In this document: positions 39,104 through 49,133 of the stretch, one piece after another
How the letters are laid out: every line of letters begins with the position of its first letter
How positions within the stretch are numbered: position 1 is the first letter of the stretch
Source: Paracoccus bogoriensis
Lineage (GTDB): Bacteria; Pseudomonadota; Alphaproteobacteria; Rhodobacterales; Rhodobacteraceae
Length of the DNA: 64,000 nt
Assembly (NCBI RefSeq): GCF_019431455.1
Contig: NZ_JAHYSR010000010.1
Coordinates: forward strand, 43,121 to 107,120
Reading direction: 5' to 3'
Notes under the pieces: model-generated
Database searches by the model: none
What the model was told of the DNA's origin: nothing
Seen by the model: the letters and a program-made list of their open reading frames with translations, nothing else
Position numbers and translations under genes: made by a program

Positions 39104-40558
39104 ATGGACGGAACCGTTCTGATCGCTGACGACGACCGCACCATCCGCACGGTGCTGACGCAGGCACTGACGCGCGCGGGCTGTCGCGTCCATGCGACCG
39201 GCAGCCTGGCGCAATTGTCGAAATGGGTCGAGGAGGGGCGCGGAGATCTGGTCATCACCGACGTGATGATGCCCGACGGCAACGGCATTGATCGTATTCC
39301 CCGTTTTCGCGAAATGCGCCCTGATCTGCCGGTCATCGTGATTTCGGCGCAGAACACCATCGTCACCGCGATCCGCGCCACCGAGGCCGAGGCTTTCGAA
39401 TATCTGCCCAAGCCCTTTGACCTGCCAGACCTGATGTCCAGGGCAGGCCAGGCCCTGTCGCGCCGCCCGCGCAAATCCGATCCTGTCCCCGAACCGCTGG
39501 CCGCGCCGCGCGATACGGCCGATCCGGCCATGCCCCTGATCGGCCACGCGCCCGCGATGCAGGCGCTGTTCCGCATGGTCGCGCGGGTGCTGAACGCCGA
39601 TCTGCCCGTCCTGATCGCGGGCGAGGCGGGCGTAGGCAAGACCACCATCGCACGCAGCTTTCACGACCTGTCGGATCGCCGCGAAGGGGGGCTTGCGATT
39701 CTGACCTCGGCCGATTCCGGAGACGAGGCCATCGCCCGCGCCACCGACCGCGCCCGCGGCGGCACCATCGTCATCGAGAACCCGGCGGGCTTCGATCCGG
39801 CCGCGCAGGCCCGCCTGATCGGCATGATCGAGGCGATGGAAAGCGGCCCCGACCGCGCCAGCGCGCCGCGCATCGTGGCCACGATCGGCCCCGACCCCCA
39901 GGCCGATGTGGCGGCGGGGCGGTTGCGTTCGGACCTCTATTACCGGCTGGCGGGGGTGACGATCAGCGTGCCGCCCCTGCGCGCGCGGGTCGATGACATC
40001 CTGCCGCTGGCCTCGCACCTGCTGGCGCGCGCGGCCTCGCAGGGTCTGCCCGAACGCAGCCTGTCCGACGAGGCCTCGGCCATGCTGCGCGCCCATCCCT
40101 TCCCGGGCAATGTGCGCGAGTTGGAAAACATGATGCGCCGTCTGGCGCTGACCGCGAACGGCCCGCAGATCAGCGCGACCGAGATGCGCGAGGCGCTGAG
40201 CCAGCAGGCCGGCGTCCGTATGGCCCCCCCGCCTGCCGGCGTGAACGCGCCGGTTGGCCCTGTCGGCTTCCAGCCCGAACAGACCATCCCCATGCCCGCC
40301 GCCCATGCCCGCCTGTCGGATTCGGTCGAGGCGCATCTGCAACGCTATTTCGACCTGCATGGCGATGCACTGCCGCCTCCGGGGCTTTACGACCGCATCC
40401 TGCGCGAGATCGAGCGTCCGCTGCTGCAGGTGGCGCTGGATGCAACGGGCGGAAACCAGCTGCGCTGTGCCGACCTGCTGGGGATCAACCGCAATACGCT
40501 GCGCAAGAAGCTGACCGAGCTGAATATCGAGGTGACACGGCGCCGCAAACTGATGTAA
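39104..40558 (+). CDS. ntrC: Nitrogen regulator NtrC, sigma70-type without GAFTGA
   Basis: This 484-residue response regulator has the phosphorylation site D53 in ITDVMMPDGNG. A degenerate AAA+ domain follows, with an intact Walker A GEAGVGKT (residues 173-180). The Walker B position reads GGTIVIEN (219-226) in place of the usual LDE. The GAFTGA loop that contacts sigma54 is missing, because the segment after Walker A is shortened. A Fis-type helix-turn-helix ends the protein (LLGINRNTLRKKL). Rhodobacter capsulatus NtrC also lacks GAFTGA and works with the housekeeping polymerase, so the same mode is expected. Confidence 0.95.
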   Translation: MDGTVLIADDDRTIRTVLTQALTRAGCRVHATGSLAQLSKWVEEGRGDLVITDVMMPDGNGIDRIPRFREMRPDLPVIVISAQNTIVTAIRATEAEAFEYLPKPFDLPDLMSRAGQALSRRPRKSDPVPEPLAAPRDTADPAMPLIGHAPAMQALFRMVARVLNADLPVLIAGEAGVGKTTIARSFHDLSDRREGGLAILTSADSGDEAIARATDRARGGTIVIENPAGFDPAAQARLIGMIEAMESGPDRASAPRIVATIGPDPQADVAAGRLRSDLYYRLAGVTISVPPLRARVDDILPLASHLLARAASQGLPERSLSDEASAMLRAHPFPGNVRELENMMRRLALTANGPQISATEMREALSQQAGVRMAPPPAGVNAPVGPVGFQPEQTIPMPAAHARLSDSVEAHLQRYFDLHGDALPPPGLYDRILREIERPLLQVALDATGGNQLRCADLLGINRNTLRKKLTELNIEVTRRRKLM

Positions 40559-40642
40559 AACCGCCACAGGTCGCAGCGCAAGGGTCACAACGACCCGCGC
40601 GCCGCGTTGGAAAAGCCGCGACAGACGGCGGATGTGGGGGTC

Positions 40643-42895
40643 ATGGCGGGGTCCGTATCAGGTCTTGGCTGGGACAATCTGGCTAGATTGCGCCTGCCGC
40701 GCGAATCCCGGAAGATTCTGGGCTGGGTCATCCTGCTTGTCGGGCTGCTGCTGGGCGGCGCGACAATCGCGATGCTGGGCCCTCTGGGGCGGGGGCTGGA
40801 CGGGCGGCTGATGCGCCTGGTGCTGCTGCTGGATCTGGCCTATCTGATCCTGCTGACCGGTTTCGTGATGGCGCGGATGGCGCGGCTGATCCTGGCGCGG
40901 CGCACGAACGCGCCCGCGTCGCGGCTGCACGGGCGGCTGGTCGCCATCTTCGCAGGTCTGGCGCTGGTGCCCACGGTGCTGGTCGCGCTGTTCGCCGGCG
41001 TTCTGGTCAATATCGGACTCGAGGGCTGGTTCTCGGAACGGGTGCAGCAGGTCGTCACGACCTCGCAGGCCGCAGCCGAAGCCTATCAGGAAGAACACCG
41101 TCGCGATCTGTCCGAGGATGCGCGCGCCCTGGCCGGCTTCCTGACTCAGGCGGCCCGCGCCAACCCCCTGATCGAGGATGCCGAGATGCGGCAGCTTCTG
41201 GTCCAGGGACAGGCGCTGATCCAGCGCGGCCTGCGCGAGGCCTATATCATCAACGGCGCGGGCGAGATCCGGGCGCGGGGCGACCGCAGCTACCTGTTCT
41301 GGTATGAAGAACCCTCGACCGCGCAACTGGATCAGGCGCAGACCGAGGGACTGGTCCTGATCGAGGACTGGGCGAATGACGAATTCCGCGCGCTGGTCGC
41401 GCTGCCGCCTTTGGCGGACCGTTATCTGTATGTGACGCGCGATGTCGATGGCAGCCTGCTGGGGCTTCTGGACGAGACGCGCGCGACAGTGGGCGACTAT
41501 CGCCAGCTCGAGGAAATGCGCGCGCGGGTGCTGTTTGAATTCTCGCTGGTCTATCTGGGCTTTGCCCTTCTGCTGGTCTCGGCCGCGATCTGGCTGGGCC
41601 TGTGGTTCGCCAGCCGTCTGTCGCGGCCCATCGGTCTGCTGGCGCAGGCCACAGAGCGGGTCGGGCAGGGCGATCTCGAAGTCCAGGTTCCCGAGCCGCG
41701 CACCGGCGACGAGATCCAGACTCTGGGTCTGGCCTTCAACCGCATGACGCGCCAGCTCAAGGCGCAGCGCGACGAACTGGTCGAAAGTTATCGTCTGTCC
41801 GACGAACAGCGCCGCCTGTTCGACAATGTGCTGTCCTCGGTCACGTCGGGCGTGATCGGTCTGGACGCCGCTGGCGAGATCGACTTCGTCAACCGCTCGG
41901 CCAGCCGCCTGCTGGGCCTGGACCCCCGGCGCGACATCGACGCGCTTCTGTCCCAAGCCGTGCCGGAATTCGCGCCCCTGTTCGACCGCCTGTCAGCCTC
42001 GGTCGCGGAAACCGTGCAGGACGAGGTGCGCCTGACCCGTCAGGGCCGGATCGAAAGCCTGCTGGTCCGCATGGCCGTCAGGCGCGGCGGCGATGGCGCG
42101 CTGGAGGGATATGTGGTCGCCTTCGACGATGTGACCGAACTGGTCAGCGCGCAGCGCATGGCCGCCTGGGGTGATGTCGCCCGCCGTGTGGCGCATGAGA
42201 TCAAGAACCCGCTGACGCCGATCCAGCTTTCTGCCGAACGCCTGCGGCGCAAGTTCGGGCCTCTGGTGCCCCAAGGCGACCAGGCCGCACTGGAACAATA
42301 TACCGACGTGATCATCCGCCAGACCAACGACCTGCGCCGCATTGTGGACGAGTTCAGCCGCTTTGCGCGGATGCCCGAACCCGACCGCGCCGAGACCGAT
42401 ATCGCGGCGCTGCTGCGCGAGGTGGTTCTGCTTCAGCAGGACGCGCTGCACGGCGCCTTGCAGACCGAGATCCCCGACGCCCCGGTGATCGTCGATGCCG
42501 ATGCCGGGATGCTGCGTCAGGCGCTGACGAACCTGTTGAAGAATGCGGGCGAGGCGGTCGAGGAATGTCTGGACCGTTCCGGCTATGTGCCCGCGATCCG
42601 CGTCACGCTGGAGACTGCCCCCGAAACTGTCTGCATCCGCATCATCGACAACGGCCCCGGCCTGCCCGCCGACCGCTCGCGCCTGTTCGAGCCTTATGTG
42701 ACGCTGAAAAGCACGGGCACGGGCCTTGGCCTGCCCATCGTCAAGAAGATCGTCGAGGAACATGGCGGCAGCCTGTCCCTGACCGACGCGCCCGATGGAC
42801 CGGGGGCAATGGCCGAAATCCGGCTGCCGCGCGAACGCCACCCCGTCCGCGCGGCCAAGACCAAGAGCAGAGAAAAGGACGAGGCGACATCATGA
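40643..42895 (+). CDS. ntrY: Nitrogen regulation sensor kinase NtrY
   Basis: This 750-residue membrane kinase has two N-terminal hydrophobic segments, a third plus the sensing region to about residue 290, and a transmembrane helix before a HAMP domain. A PAS domain follows, then HisKA with H518 in RRVAHEIKNPLTPIQ and an ATPase domain (NLLKNAGEAV, GTGLGLPIV). With NtrX it controls nitrogen and redox responses. A TTG start at 40607 is possible, but the ATG at 40643 has a purine-rich site. Overlaps ntrX by four bases. Confidence 0.94.
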   Translation: MAGSVSGLGWDNLARLRLPRESRKILGWVILLVGLLLGGATIAMLGPLGRGLDGRLMRLVLLLDLAYLILLTGFVMARMARLILARRTNAPASRLHGRLVAIFAGLALVPTVLVALFAGVLVNIGLEGWFSERVQQVVTTSQAAAEAYQEEHRRDLSEDARALAGFLTQAARANPLIEDAEMRQLLVQGQALIQRGLREAYIINGAGEIRARGDRSYLFWYEEPSTAQLDQAQTEGLVLIEDWANDEFRALVALPPLADRYLYVTRDVDGSLLGLLDETRATVGDYRQLEEMRARVLFEFSLVYLGFALLLVSAAIWLGLWFASRLSRPIGLLAQATERVGQGDLEVQVPEPRTGDEIQTLGLAFNRMTRQLKAQRDELVESYRLSDEQRRLFDNVLSSVTSGVIGLDAAGEIDFVNRSASRLLGLDPRRDIDALLSQAVPEFAPLFDRLSASVAETVQDEVRLTRQGRIESLLVRMAVRRGGDGALEGYVVAFDDVTELVSAQRMAAWGDVARRVAHEIKNPLTPIQLSAERLRRKFGPLVPQGDQAALEQYTDVIIRQTNDLRRIVDEFSRFARMPEPDRAETDIAALLREVVLLQQDALHGALQTEIPDAPVIVDADAGMLRQALTNLLKNAGEAVEECLDRSGYVPAIRVTLETAPETVCIRIIDNGPGLPADRSRLFEPYVTLKSTGTGLGLPIVKKIVEEHGGSLSLTDAPDGPGAMAEIRLPRERHPVRAAKTKSREKDEATS

Positions 42896-44283
42896 GCGAC
42901 ATCCTGATCGTCGATGACGAACGAGACATCCGCGAACTGATCGCGGACATCCTGAAGGACGAGGGGTTCGAGACGCGGCTGGCCGCCAATTCCGATGAGG
43001 CCGTGACCGCCCTGAACGAGCGCGAACCGGCGCTGATGGTGCTGGACATCTGGCTCAAGGACAGCCGGATGGACGGCATCGACATCCTGAAACAGGTCAA
43101 GCGCAACAATCCCGATGTGCCGGTCATCATCATCTCGGGGCACGGCAATATCGAGATCGCCGTCGCGGCGATCAAGCAGGGCGCCTATGACTTCATCGAA
43201 AAGCCCTTCAACATCGACCAGTTGATGGTCGTGGTGAACCGGGCGATGGAAACAAGCCGCCTGCGCCGCGAAAACAGCTCGCTGCGGCGCGGGGGCGAGC
43301 GTCAGGTCCAGATGCTGGGCCATTCCGCGCCCTTCCGCCGTCTGCGTGATGCGCTGGACAAGGTCGCGCGCTCGAACGGGCGGGTGCTGCTGTCGGGCGA
43401 GCCCGGCACCGGCAAGGAAATGGCCGCGCGCTACATCCACGCCCATAGCCCGCGCGCGGATGCGCCCTTCGTCACCGTCCCCTGCGCCACGATCGAGCCC
43501 GAGCGGATGGAAGAGGTCCTGTTCGGCCGCGAATCGGCCGAGCGCGGGATCGAACCGGGCCTGCTGGAACAGGCGCATGGCGGGGTGATCTATTTCGACG
43601 AGGTGGGCGACATGCCCCTTGGCACCCAGCCCAAGATCCTGCGGGTGCTGACCGAACAGCAATTCGTCCGGGCGGGCGGGTCGGACAAGGTGCGCGTCGA
43701 TCTGCGGGTCTTGTCCTCGACCAATCGCGATCTGATGGCGGAAATCGCGGCCGGGCGCTTCCGGCAGGAATTGTATGACAGGCTGAATGTGGTGCCCATC
43801 GCGGTGCCTTCGCTGGCGGACCGGCGCGACGACATCGCCCTGCTGGCCCGCCACTTCATCGAACATTTCCACGCGACACAGGGCCTGACGCCGCGGGATC
43901 TGCCCGAGGAAACCGTCGCCGCGCTGCAATCCATGCGCTGGCCGGGCAATATCCGCCAGCTTCGCAACGTGATCGAACGTGTGCTGATCCTGGCCGAAGG
44001 TCCGGGCCCGATCCAGCCCTCGGAACTGGAACCGCAGGGCGCCACTCCCGACAACAGCGATGCGCTGAGCCTTGGCCCGCAGGTGACCGCGATGCCCCTG
44101 CGCGAGGCGCGCGAATTGTTCGAGCGCGAATACCTTGTCGCGCAGATCAACCGCTTCGGCGGGAATATCAGCCGCACGGCGCAGTTCGTGGGCATGGAGC
44201 GCAGCGCGCTGCATCGCAAGCTGAAATCGCTTGGCGTGGTGGGTGGAATGCGCAGCGACGAGGACATGATGATGGGCAAGTGA
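42892..44283 (+). CDS. ntrX: Nitrogen regulator NtrX, without GAFTGA
   Basis: This 463-residue response regulator has the phosphorylation aspartate D52 in LMVLDIWLKDS. Its AAA+ domain has an intact Walker A GEPGTGKE and Walker B GGVIYFDEVGDMP. Where GAFTGA should follow LFG, it reads RESAERGIEPGLLEQ, so sigma54 contact is unlikely. A C-terminal Fis-like helix-turn-helix (RTAQFVGMERSALHRKL) binds DNA. It is coupled to ntrY by overlapping stop/start. Confidence 0.94.
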   Translation: MSDILIVDDERDIRELIADILKDEGFETRLAANSDEAVTALNEREPALMVLDIWLKDSRMDGIDILKQVKRNNPDVPVIIISGHGNIEIAVAAIKQGAYDFIEKPFNIDQLMVVVNRAMETSRLRRENSSLRRGGERQVQMLGHSAPFRRLRDALDKVARSNGRVLLSGEPGTGKEMAARYIHAHSPRADAPFVTVPCATIEPERMEEVLFGRESAERGIEPGLLEQAHGGVIYFDEVGDMPLGTQPKILRVLTEQQFVRAGGSDKVRVDLRVLSSTNRDLMAEIAAGRFRQELYDRLNVVPIAVPSLADRRDDIALLARHFIEHFHATQGLTPRDLPEETVAALQSMRWPGNIRQLRNVIERVLILAEGPGPIQPSELEPQGATPDNSDALSLGPQVTAMPLREARELFEREYLVAQINRFGGNISRTAQFVGMERSALHRKLKSLGVVGGMRSDEDMMMGK

Positions 44284-44291
44284 CCGCGCTT

Positions 44292-44335
44292 GCGCCTTGC
44301 CTGCGGCCGGCATAGGCAGGGGGCTTGCAAGGCGC
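44292..44335. other. Long stem-loop between ntrX and trkA
   Basis: Outer 9-base arms GCGCCTTGC (44292-44300) and GCAAGGCGC (44327-44335) enclose inner arms CCTGC/GCAGG. It lies just after the ntrX stop and could terminate or process the ntr transcript. There is no T-run. Confidence 0.45.
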
Positions 44336-44378
44336 CGACCCGGAAGGGGGCGCGTTTCGTGCGACACGAGGGCAGTCG

Positions 44379-45755
44379 ATGAAGATCATCATTTGCGGTG
44401 CCGGGCAGGTCGGCTGGCAGATCGCGCGCCATCTTGCGGGCGAACGCAACGATGTGACGGTGATCGACAACAATGCCGATCTGATCCGGCGGGCGACCGA
44501 TGCGCTGGATGTGCAGGGCGTCACGGGCTTTGCCAGCCATCCCGATGTGCTGGATCGCGCGGGCGCGCGCGACGCCGACCTGATCATCGCCGCGACCCAT
44601 TCGGACGAGGTGAACATGGTCACCTGCCAGGTCGCCCATTCTGTCTTTCAGGTGCCGCGCAAGATCGCGCGGCTGCGTTCGGGCGCCTATCTCGACGCGA
44701 TCTATTCCGACCTCTACCGGACCGAGCACCTGCCCATCGACGTGGTCATCAGCCCCGAACGAGAGGTCGCCAAGGCCGCGCTGCAACGTCTGTCGGCGCC
44801 CTCGACCTTTGATGTCGAGACCTTCCTCAAGGGGCGGGTTCATCTGCTGGGGATCGACCTCGAACCCGATTGCCCGGCGCTGAACACGCCCCTGCGGCAG
44901 CTTTCCGAGCTGTTTTCCAGCCTGCGCGCCATCGTGGTCGGGGTGCGCCGCGAGGGGCGGCTTTTCGCGCCCGAACCGGGCGACCAGCTTTTCGCGGGCG
45001 ATCAGATCTATGTGTTCGCCCATGTCGATGACGTGGCCCGCACGCTGGACATCTTCGGCAAGCCCCCGCGCAAGCAAGAGCGGCTGGTCATCATCGGCGC
45101 GGGCAATGTCGGGCTGGCCGTGGCCCGCGCGCTCGAGGCACGTCCCGACCGCATCCGCGCCAAGCTGATCGAGCGCGACCGCGCCCGCGCGGAATTCGCC
45201 GCCGACAGGCTGGAACGGACCATCGTGCTGAACGGGGACGGCCTGTCGGTTGAATTGCTGGATGAGGCTTCGGTTTCCTCGGCCGATGCGGTTCTGGCCG
45301 TGACCGATGACGACAAGACGAACATCCTGGCCTCGATCCGGGCCAAGCAGGCCGGTGCGCGCATGGCCATCGCGCTGGTCAACGACCCGACGCTTGTGCC
45401 GCTGATGGGTGCGCTGGACATCGACGCCTACATCAACCCGCGCGCCACGACCGTCTCGACCATTCTGCGCCATATCCGGCATGGCCGGGTGCGCGATCTC
45501 TATTCCATCGGGGACGCCGAGGCCGAGGTGATGGAGGCGCAGGTTCTGTCCACCTCTCCGATGGCGGGCCGCACCATCCGCGACATCGAATTTCCCGAAG
45601 GCGCGCTGATTGGCGCCGTGCAAAAGGGCGACCGCATCGTCATGCCCGCCGCCGATACCCGTATCGACGAGGGCGATCTGGTGCTGATCTTCGCCCTGAC
45701 CGCCGATGTTCCCGAGGTCGAGCGCCTGCTTCAGGTCTCGATCGACTACTTCTGA
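44379..45755 (+). CDS. trkA: Trk potassium transporter NAD-binding protein TrkA
   Basis: This 458-residue protein has two RCK halves. Each starts with a nucleotide-binding Rossmann motif: IIICGAGQVGWQIA at residues 3-16, and LVIIGAGNVGLAVA in the second half. Both TrkA_C domains are present. It gates the TrkH channel in response to nucleotides on the cytoplasmic side. It follows ntrX, as in many alphaproteobacteria, and trkH starts 10 bases later. The start gives MKIIICGAGQ. Confidence 0.95.
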   Translation: MKIIICGAGQVGWQIARHLAGERNDVTVIDNNADLIRRATDALDVQGVTGFASHPDVLDRAGARDADLIIAATHSDEVNMVTCQVAHSVFQVPRKIARLRSGAYLDAIYSDLYRTEHLPIDVVISPEREVAKAALQRLSAPSTFDVETFLKGRVHLLGIDLEPDCPALNTPLRQLSELFSSLRAIVVGVRREGRLFAPEPGDQLFAGDQIYVFAHVDDVARTLDIFGKPPRKQERLVIIGAGNVGLAVARALEARPDRIRAKLIERDRARAEFAADRLERTIVLNGDGLSVELLDEASVSSADAVLAVTDDDKTNILASIRAKQAGARMAIALVNDPTLVPLMGALDIDAYINPRATTVSTILRHIRHGRVRDLYSIGDAEAEVMEAQVLSTSPMAGRTIRDIEFPEGALIGAVQKGDRIVMPAADTRIDEGDLVLIFALTADVPEVERLLQVSIDYF

Positions 45756-45765
45756 GGCGCGGGCG

Positions 45766-47373
45766 ATGCGCGCGATCCTGATGCGCCTGCCGCTGCTGGT
45801 CCTGGTCTGCGGCCTTGCGGCGCTGATGATGTGGCTGCCTGCGGCCCATGCCTCGATCACGGGCCATGCGGCAATTGCCCGCAACTTCTTCTATGCCGGG
45901 CTTCTGATCCTGGTCTTCTGCTTCCTGATCGGACTGGCCATGCAGGGAAACCGTCCGGATGGCCGCGCACCCACGATGCTGCTGAACATGCTGGCCGTTT
46001 TTGCGGGTCTGCCGCTGATCCTTGCACTGCCCTTCGCCGAAAGCCTGCCTGATACCGGCTGGTTCAACGCCTGGTGGGAGATGGTCTCGGCACTGACCAC
46101 GACGGGGGCTTCGCTCTATTCGGCGGACCTGCTGCCCCAGCCGCTGCATCTGTGGCGTGCGCTGGTGGGCTGGATGGGCGGCTTCTTCGTTCTGGTCGCC
46201 GCCGTGGCGATCCTTGCACCGTTGCGTGTGGGTGGGTTCGAGCTCATGACCAACCCCCAGGACACCCGCCGCCTGGCCGATACGGGACAGGTGCTGCGTC
46301 GGGCCGAACGGGCGGGCCCGCTGATCGAATCCGCGCCCAACGATCCTCTGTTGCGCGTCCTGCGCGCCGCCGAGGCGGTGCTGCCCCCTTATGCCGGATT
46401 GACGCTGGCCTTGTGGGTGGGGCTGCTTCTGGCGGGCGATCCGTCCTTTCTGGCGCTGTGCCGCGCGCTTGGAACCCTGTCCACCTCGGGGATATCGCCG
46501 GTTCTGGGGCCTGCGGGCGAGGTCTCGGGCTTTGCGGGCGAGGCGCTGGTCTTTCTGTTCCTGCTGCCTGCCCTGTCTCGGCGCTTCTGGCCGGGCGGCG
46601 GCACGCTGCGCGCCAGCGAAAGGCTGCGCGACGATCCCGAATTGCGGCTGGCTGCGGGGCTGGTCGCGCTGGTTACGGCGGTCCTGTTCCTGCGCCACTT
46701 CATCGGCGCGATCGAGGCCGGCCCGGACGGGCAGGAGCCGCTGGCGGGCATCGGGGCGGGCCTGCGCGCGCTGTGGGGCGTGGCCTTCAATGCGCTGAGT
46801 TACCTGACCACGACGGGCTGGAACTCGAATGACTGGCAGGGCGCGCGGGCCTGGTCGGGGCTGACCGCGCCAGGGCTGATCCTGGCGGGGCTGGCGATGA
46901 TGGGCGGCGGTGTGGCGACCACGGCGGGCGGCGTCAAGCTGTTGCGCGTCTATGCGCTGGCGCGACACGGCGAACGCGAGATGCAGCGCATCATCCATCC
47001 CTCGGCGGTGGCGGGCGGCGGGCGGATCGCGCGCCATCTGCGCCGCGAGGGGGCCTATCTGGCCTTCATCTTCTTCATGCTGTTTGCCATCTCGATTGCG
47101 GTGGTGGTGGCTCTGGTCTCGATTCAGGCGGTCGAGTTCGAGACGGCGACCATCCTGTCCATCGCCGCGCTGACGAATACCGGCCCGCTGGCGGGCGCGA
47201 TCCCGCTGACCCCGGTCTTTGAAGGCAGCGCCGGCATCGCCTCGGCCCCGTGGGAGGGGTGGTCGGGTCTGCCCGACATGACCAAGGCAATCCTTGCCGC
47301 TGCCATGATCATCGGCCGCATCGAGACGCTGGCGATCCTGGCGCTGTTCTCGCCCGAGTTCTGGCGCCGCTGA
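45766..47373 (+). CDS. trkH: Trk potassium transporter membrane protein TrkH
   Basis: This 535-residue protein has about twelve hydrophobic segments. The four selectivity-like loops of the Trk/Ktr family are seen, for example SALTTTGASLYS, ALGTLSTSGISPV, LSYLTTTGWNS and ALTNTGPLA. It is the potassium pore that works with TrkA, 10 bases after it. The ATG at 45766 gives the usual short N-terminus. Confidence 0.95.
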   Translation: MRAILMRLPLLVLVCGLAALMMWLPAAHASITGHAAIARNFFYAGLLILVFCFLIGLAMQGNRPDGRAPTMLLNMLAVFAGLPLILALPFAESLPDTGWFNAWWEMVSALTTTGASLYSADLLPQPLHLWRALVGWMGGFFVLVAAVAILAPLRVGGFELMTNPQDTRRLADTGQVLRRAERAGPLIESAPNDPLLRVLRAAEAVLPPYAGLTLALWVGLLLAGDPSFLALCRALGTLSTSGISPVLGPAGEVSGFAGEALVFLFLLPALSRRFWPGGGTLRASERLRDDPELRLAAGLVALVTAVLFLRHFIGAIEAGPDGQEPLAGIGAGLRALWGVAFNALSYLTTTGWNSNDWQGARAWSGLTAPGLILAGLAMMGGGVATTAGGVKLLRVYALARHGEREMQRIIHPSAVAGGGRIARHLRREGAYLAFIFFMLFAISIAVVVALVSIQAVEFETATILSIAALTNTGPLAGAIPLTPVFEGSAGIASAPWEGWSGLPDMTKAILAAAMIIGRIETLAILALFSPEFWRR

Positions 47374-47458
47374 CAGGCGGTCGCACTGCCTTGCATGGCT
47401 GGGAACAACCGCTTAGACATCGTGTTGACAGGGACAGAACAAGACGGACGGCAAAGCA

Positions 47459-47692
47459 ATGGCTGGCGACAAGCAGAATCTGCAGGATGCATTCCTGAAT
47501 CACGTCCGCAAGGCGAAGGTGCCGGTCACGATCTTCCTGATCAACGGTGTCAAGCTGCAAGGTGTCATCACCTGGTTCGACAATTTCTGCGTTCTTCTGC
47601 GCCGCGACGGCCAGTCGCAGCTTGTTTACAAGCACGCCATCAGCACGATCATGCCGGGCCAGCCGATCACGCTTTACGAAGGCGATGACTGA
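47459..47692 (+). CDS. hfq: RNA chaperone Hfq
   Basis: This 77-residue protein has the Sm1 motif [13 protein letters not shown] and the Sm2 motif [12 protein letters not shown]. It forms a hexamer that pairs small RNAs with messages. It lacks the long C-terminal tail of E. coli Hfq, which is normal for alphaproteobacteria. It lies 86 bases after trkH. A TTGACA at 47425-47430 may be part of its promoter, with no clear -10. Its stop abuts the hflX start. Confidence 0.97.
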   Translation: MAGDKQNLQDAFLNHVRKAKVPVTIFLINGVKLQGVITWFDNFCVLLRRDGQSQLVYKHAISTIMPGQPITLYEGDD

Positions 47693-49099
47693 TTGGCGGA
47701 ACTGACGGAAACAGCGGCCCGACCGACGCGGGCCTATGTGATCCATCCCGACCTTGGCCGGGCGCGCACCCAGAGGCGAGAGCCTGAACACGCGCTGGCC
47801 GAGGCCGTGGCGCTGGCCTTGGCCCTGCCGGGGATCGAGATGGTCGGCTCGGAAGTCGCCAATCTACGCGAGCCCAATCCCGGCAAGCTGTTCGGCAAGG
47901 GCAAGCTGGCCGAGATCGGCGAAAGGCTCAAGGCGCTGGATGTGGAACTGGTCCTGATCGACGGGCCGGTGACGCCCGTTCAGCAGCGCAACCTGGAAAA
48001 GGATTGGGGCGTCAAGCTGCTGGACCGGACCGGGTTGATCCTGGAGATCTTTGCCGACCGCGCCCGCACCCGCGAGGGTGTGCTGCAGGTCGAACTGGCC
48101 GCGCTCTCCTATCAGCGCACGCGGCTGGTCCGGGCCTGGACCCACCTGGAACGCCAGCGTGGCGGGCTCGGCTTTGTCGGCGGCCCCGGCGAGACGCAGA
48201 TCGAGGCCGACCGCCGCGCCATCGACGAACAGATGACCCGCCTGCGCCGTCAGCTTGATCGCGTCGTCAAGACCCGCAGCCTGCACCGCGCGGCCCGCGC
48301 CAAGGTGCCCTATCCCATCGTGGCTCTGGTGGGCTATACCAACGCGGGCAAATCGACCCTGTTCAACCGCCTGACCGGAGCCGAGGTCTTTGCCAGGGAC
48401 ATGCTGTTTGCGACCCTCGATCCGACCATGCGCGCGATCCGGCTACCGGATGTTGCGGGCGGCGGTTCGGGGCGCAAGATCATCCTGTCGGACACGGTGG
48501 GCTTCATCAGCGACCTGCCCACCGAACTGGTCGCCGCCTTCCGCGCCACGCTGGAAGAGGTGCTTGAGGCCGACCTGATCCTGCATGTCCGCGACATCAG
48601 CCACCCCGAGACCGAGGAACAGGCCGCCGACGTGGCCGAGATTCTCGACAATCTGGGCGTGGACGAAGATGTCGCCGCCATCGAGGTCTGGAACAAGATC
48701 GACGCCCTTGGCCCCGAGACCCGCGCGGCCCTGCGCCGCACCGATGCCCGGACCCAAGGCGTGCAGGCGGTCAGCGCCCTGACGGGCGAGGGGCTGGACG
48801 ATCTGATCGCCGCTATCGACCACGCGCTTGTCACCGTGCTGGATGAGGAACGCCAGCCCGAGCAGCTGATTCTGGATTTCGCCGATGGTCGCGCCCGCGC
48901 CTGGCTGCACGAGGCGGGAGTTGTCGAACGCGAAGAGGCCGCCGAGGACGGGCTGCATCTGCATCTGCGCTGGACCGCGCGCCAGAAAGGCGCCTTTGCG
49001 GCCTTTACCGGCGCCGCGCGCAGCGTGGTCGAGGTCGAGGACGAAGCGGCGGATCGCCGCCCCGATCACCGCCCCGGCGGCTGGCACCCCGCTGATTGA
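47693..49099 (+). CDS. hflX: Ribosome-associated GTPase HflX
   Basis: This 468-residue protein starts at a TTG directly after the hfq stop. The N-terminal HflX domain has NPGKLFGKGK and the GGLGFVGGPGETQIEADRR stretch. The GTPase has G1 GYTNAGKSTLFN, G3 DTVGF and G4 NKID. It rescues stalled ribosomes by splitting them. The order hfq-hflX is common in proteobacteria. A hairpin with TTT follows. Confidence 0.95.
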   Translation: MAELTETAARPTRAYVIHPDLGRARTQRREPEHALAEAVALALALPGIEMVGSEVANLREPNPGKLFGKGKLAEIGERLKALDVELVLIDGPVTPVQQRNLEKDWGVKLLDRTGLILEIFADRARTREGVLQVELAALSYQRTRLVRAWTHLERQRGGLGFVGGPGETQIEADRRAIDEQMTRLRRQLDRVVKTRSLHRAARAKVPYPIVALVGYTNAGKSTLFNRLTGAEVFARDMLFATLDPTMRAIRLPDVAGGGSGRKIILSDTVGFISDLPTELVAAFRATLEEVLEADLILHVRDISHPETEEQAADVAEILDNLGVDEDVAAIEVWNKIDALGPETRAALRRTDARTQGVQAVSALTGEGLDDLIAAIDHALVTVLDEERQPEQLILDFADGRARAWLHEAGVVEREEAAEDGLHLHLRWTARQKGAFAAFTGAARSVVEVEDEAADRRPDHRPGGWHPAD

Positions 49100-49103
49100 A
49101 CCT

Positions 49104-49126
49104 GGGCGCACAACCGCGCGCCCTTT
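49104..49126 (+). terminator. Terminator of hflX
   Basis: GGGCGC, loop ACAACCGC, GCGCCC then TTT, 4 bases after the hflX stop and just before the end of the convergent sugar kinase. Confidence 0.6.
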
Positions 49127-49133
49127 GCAACCT

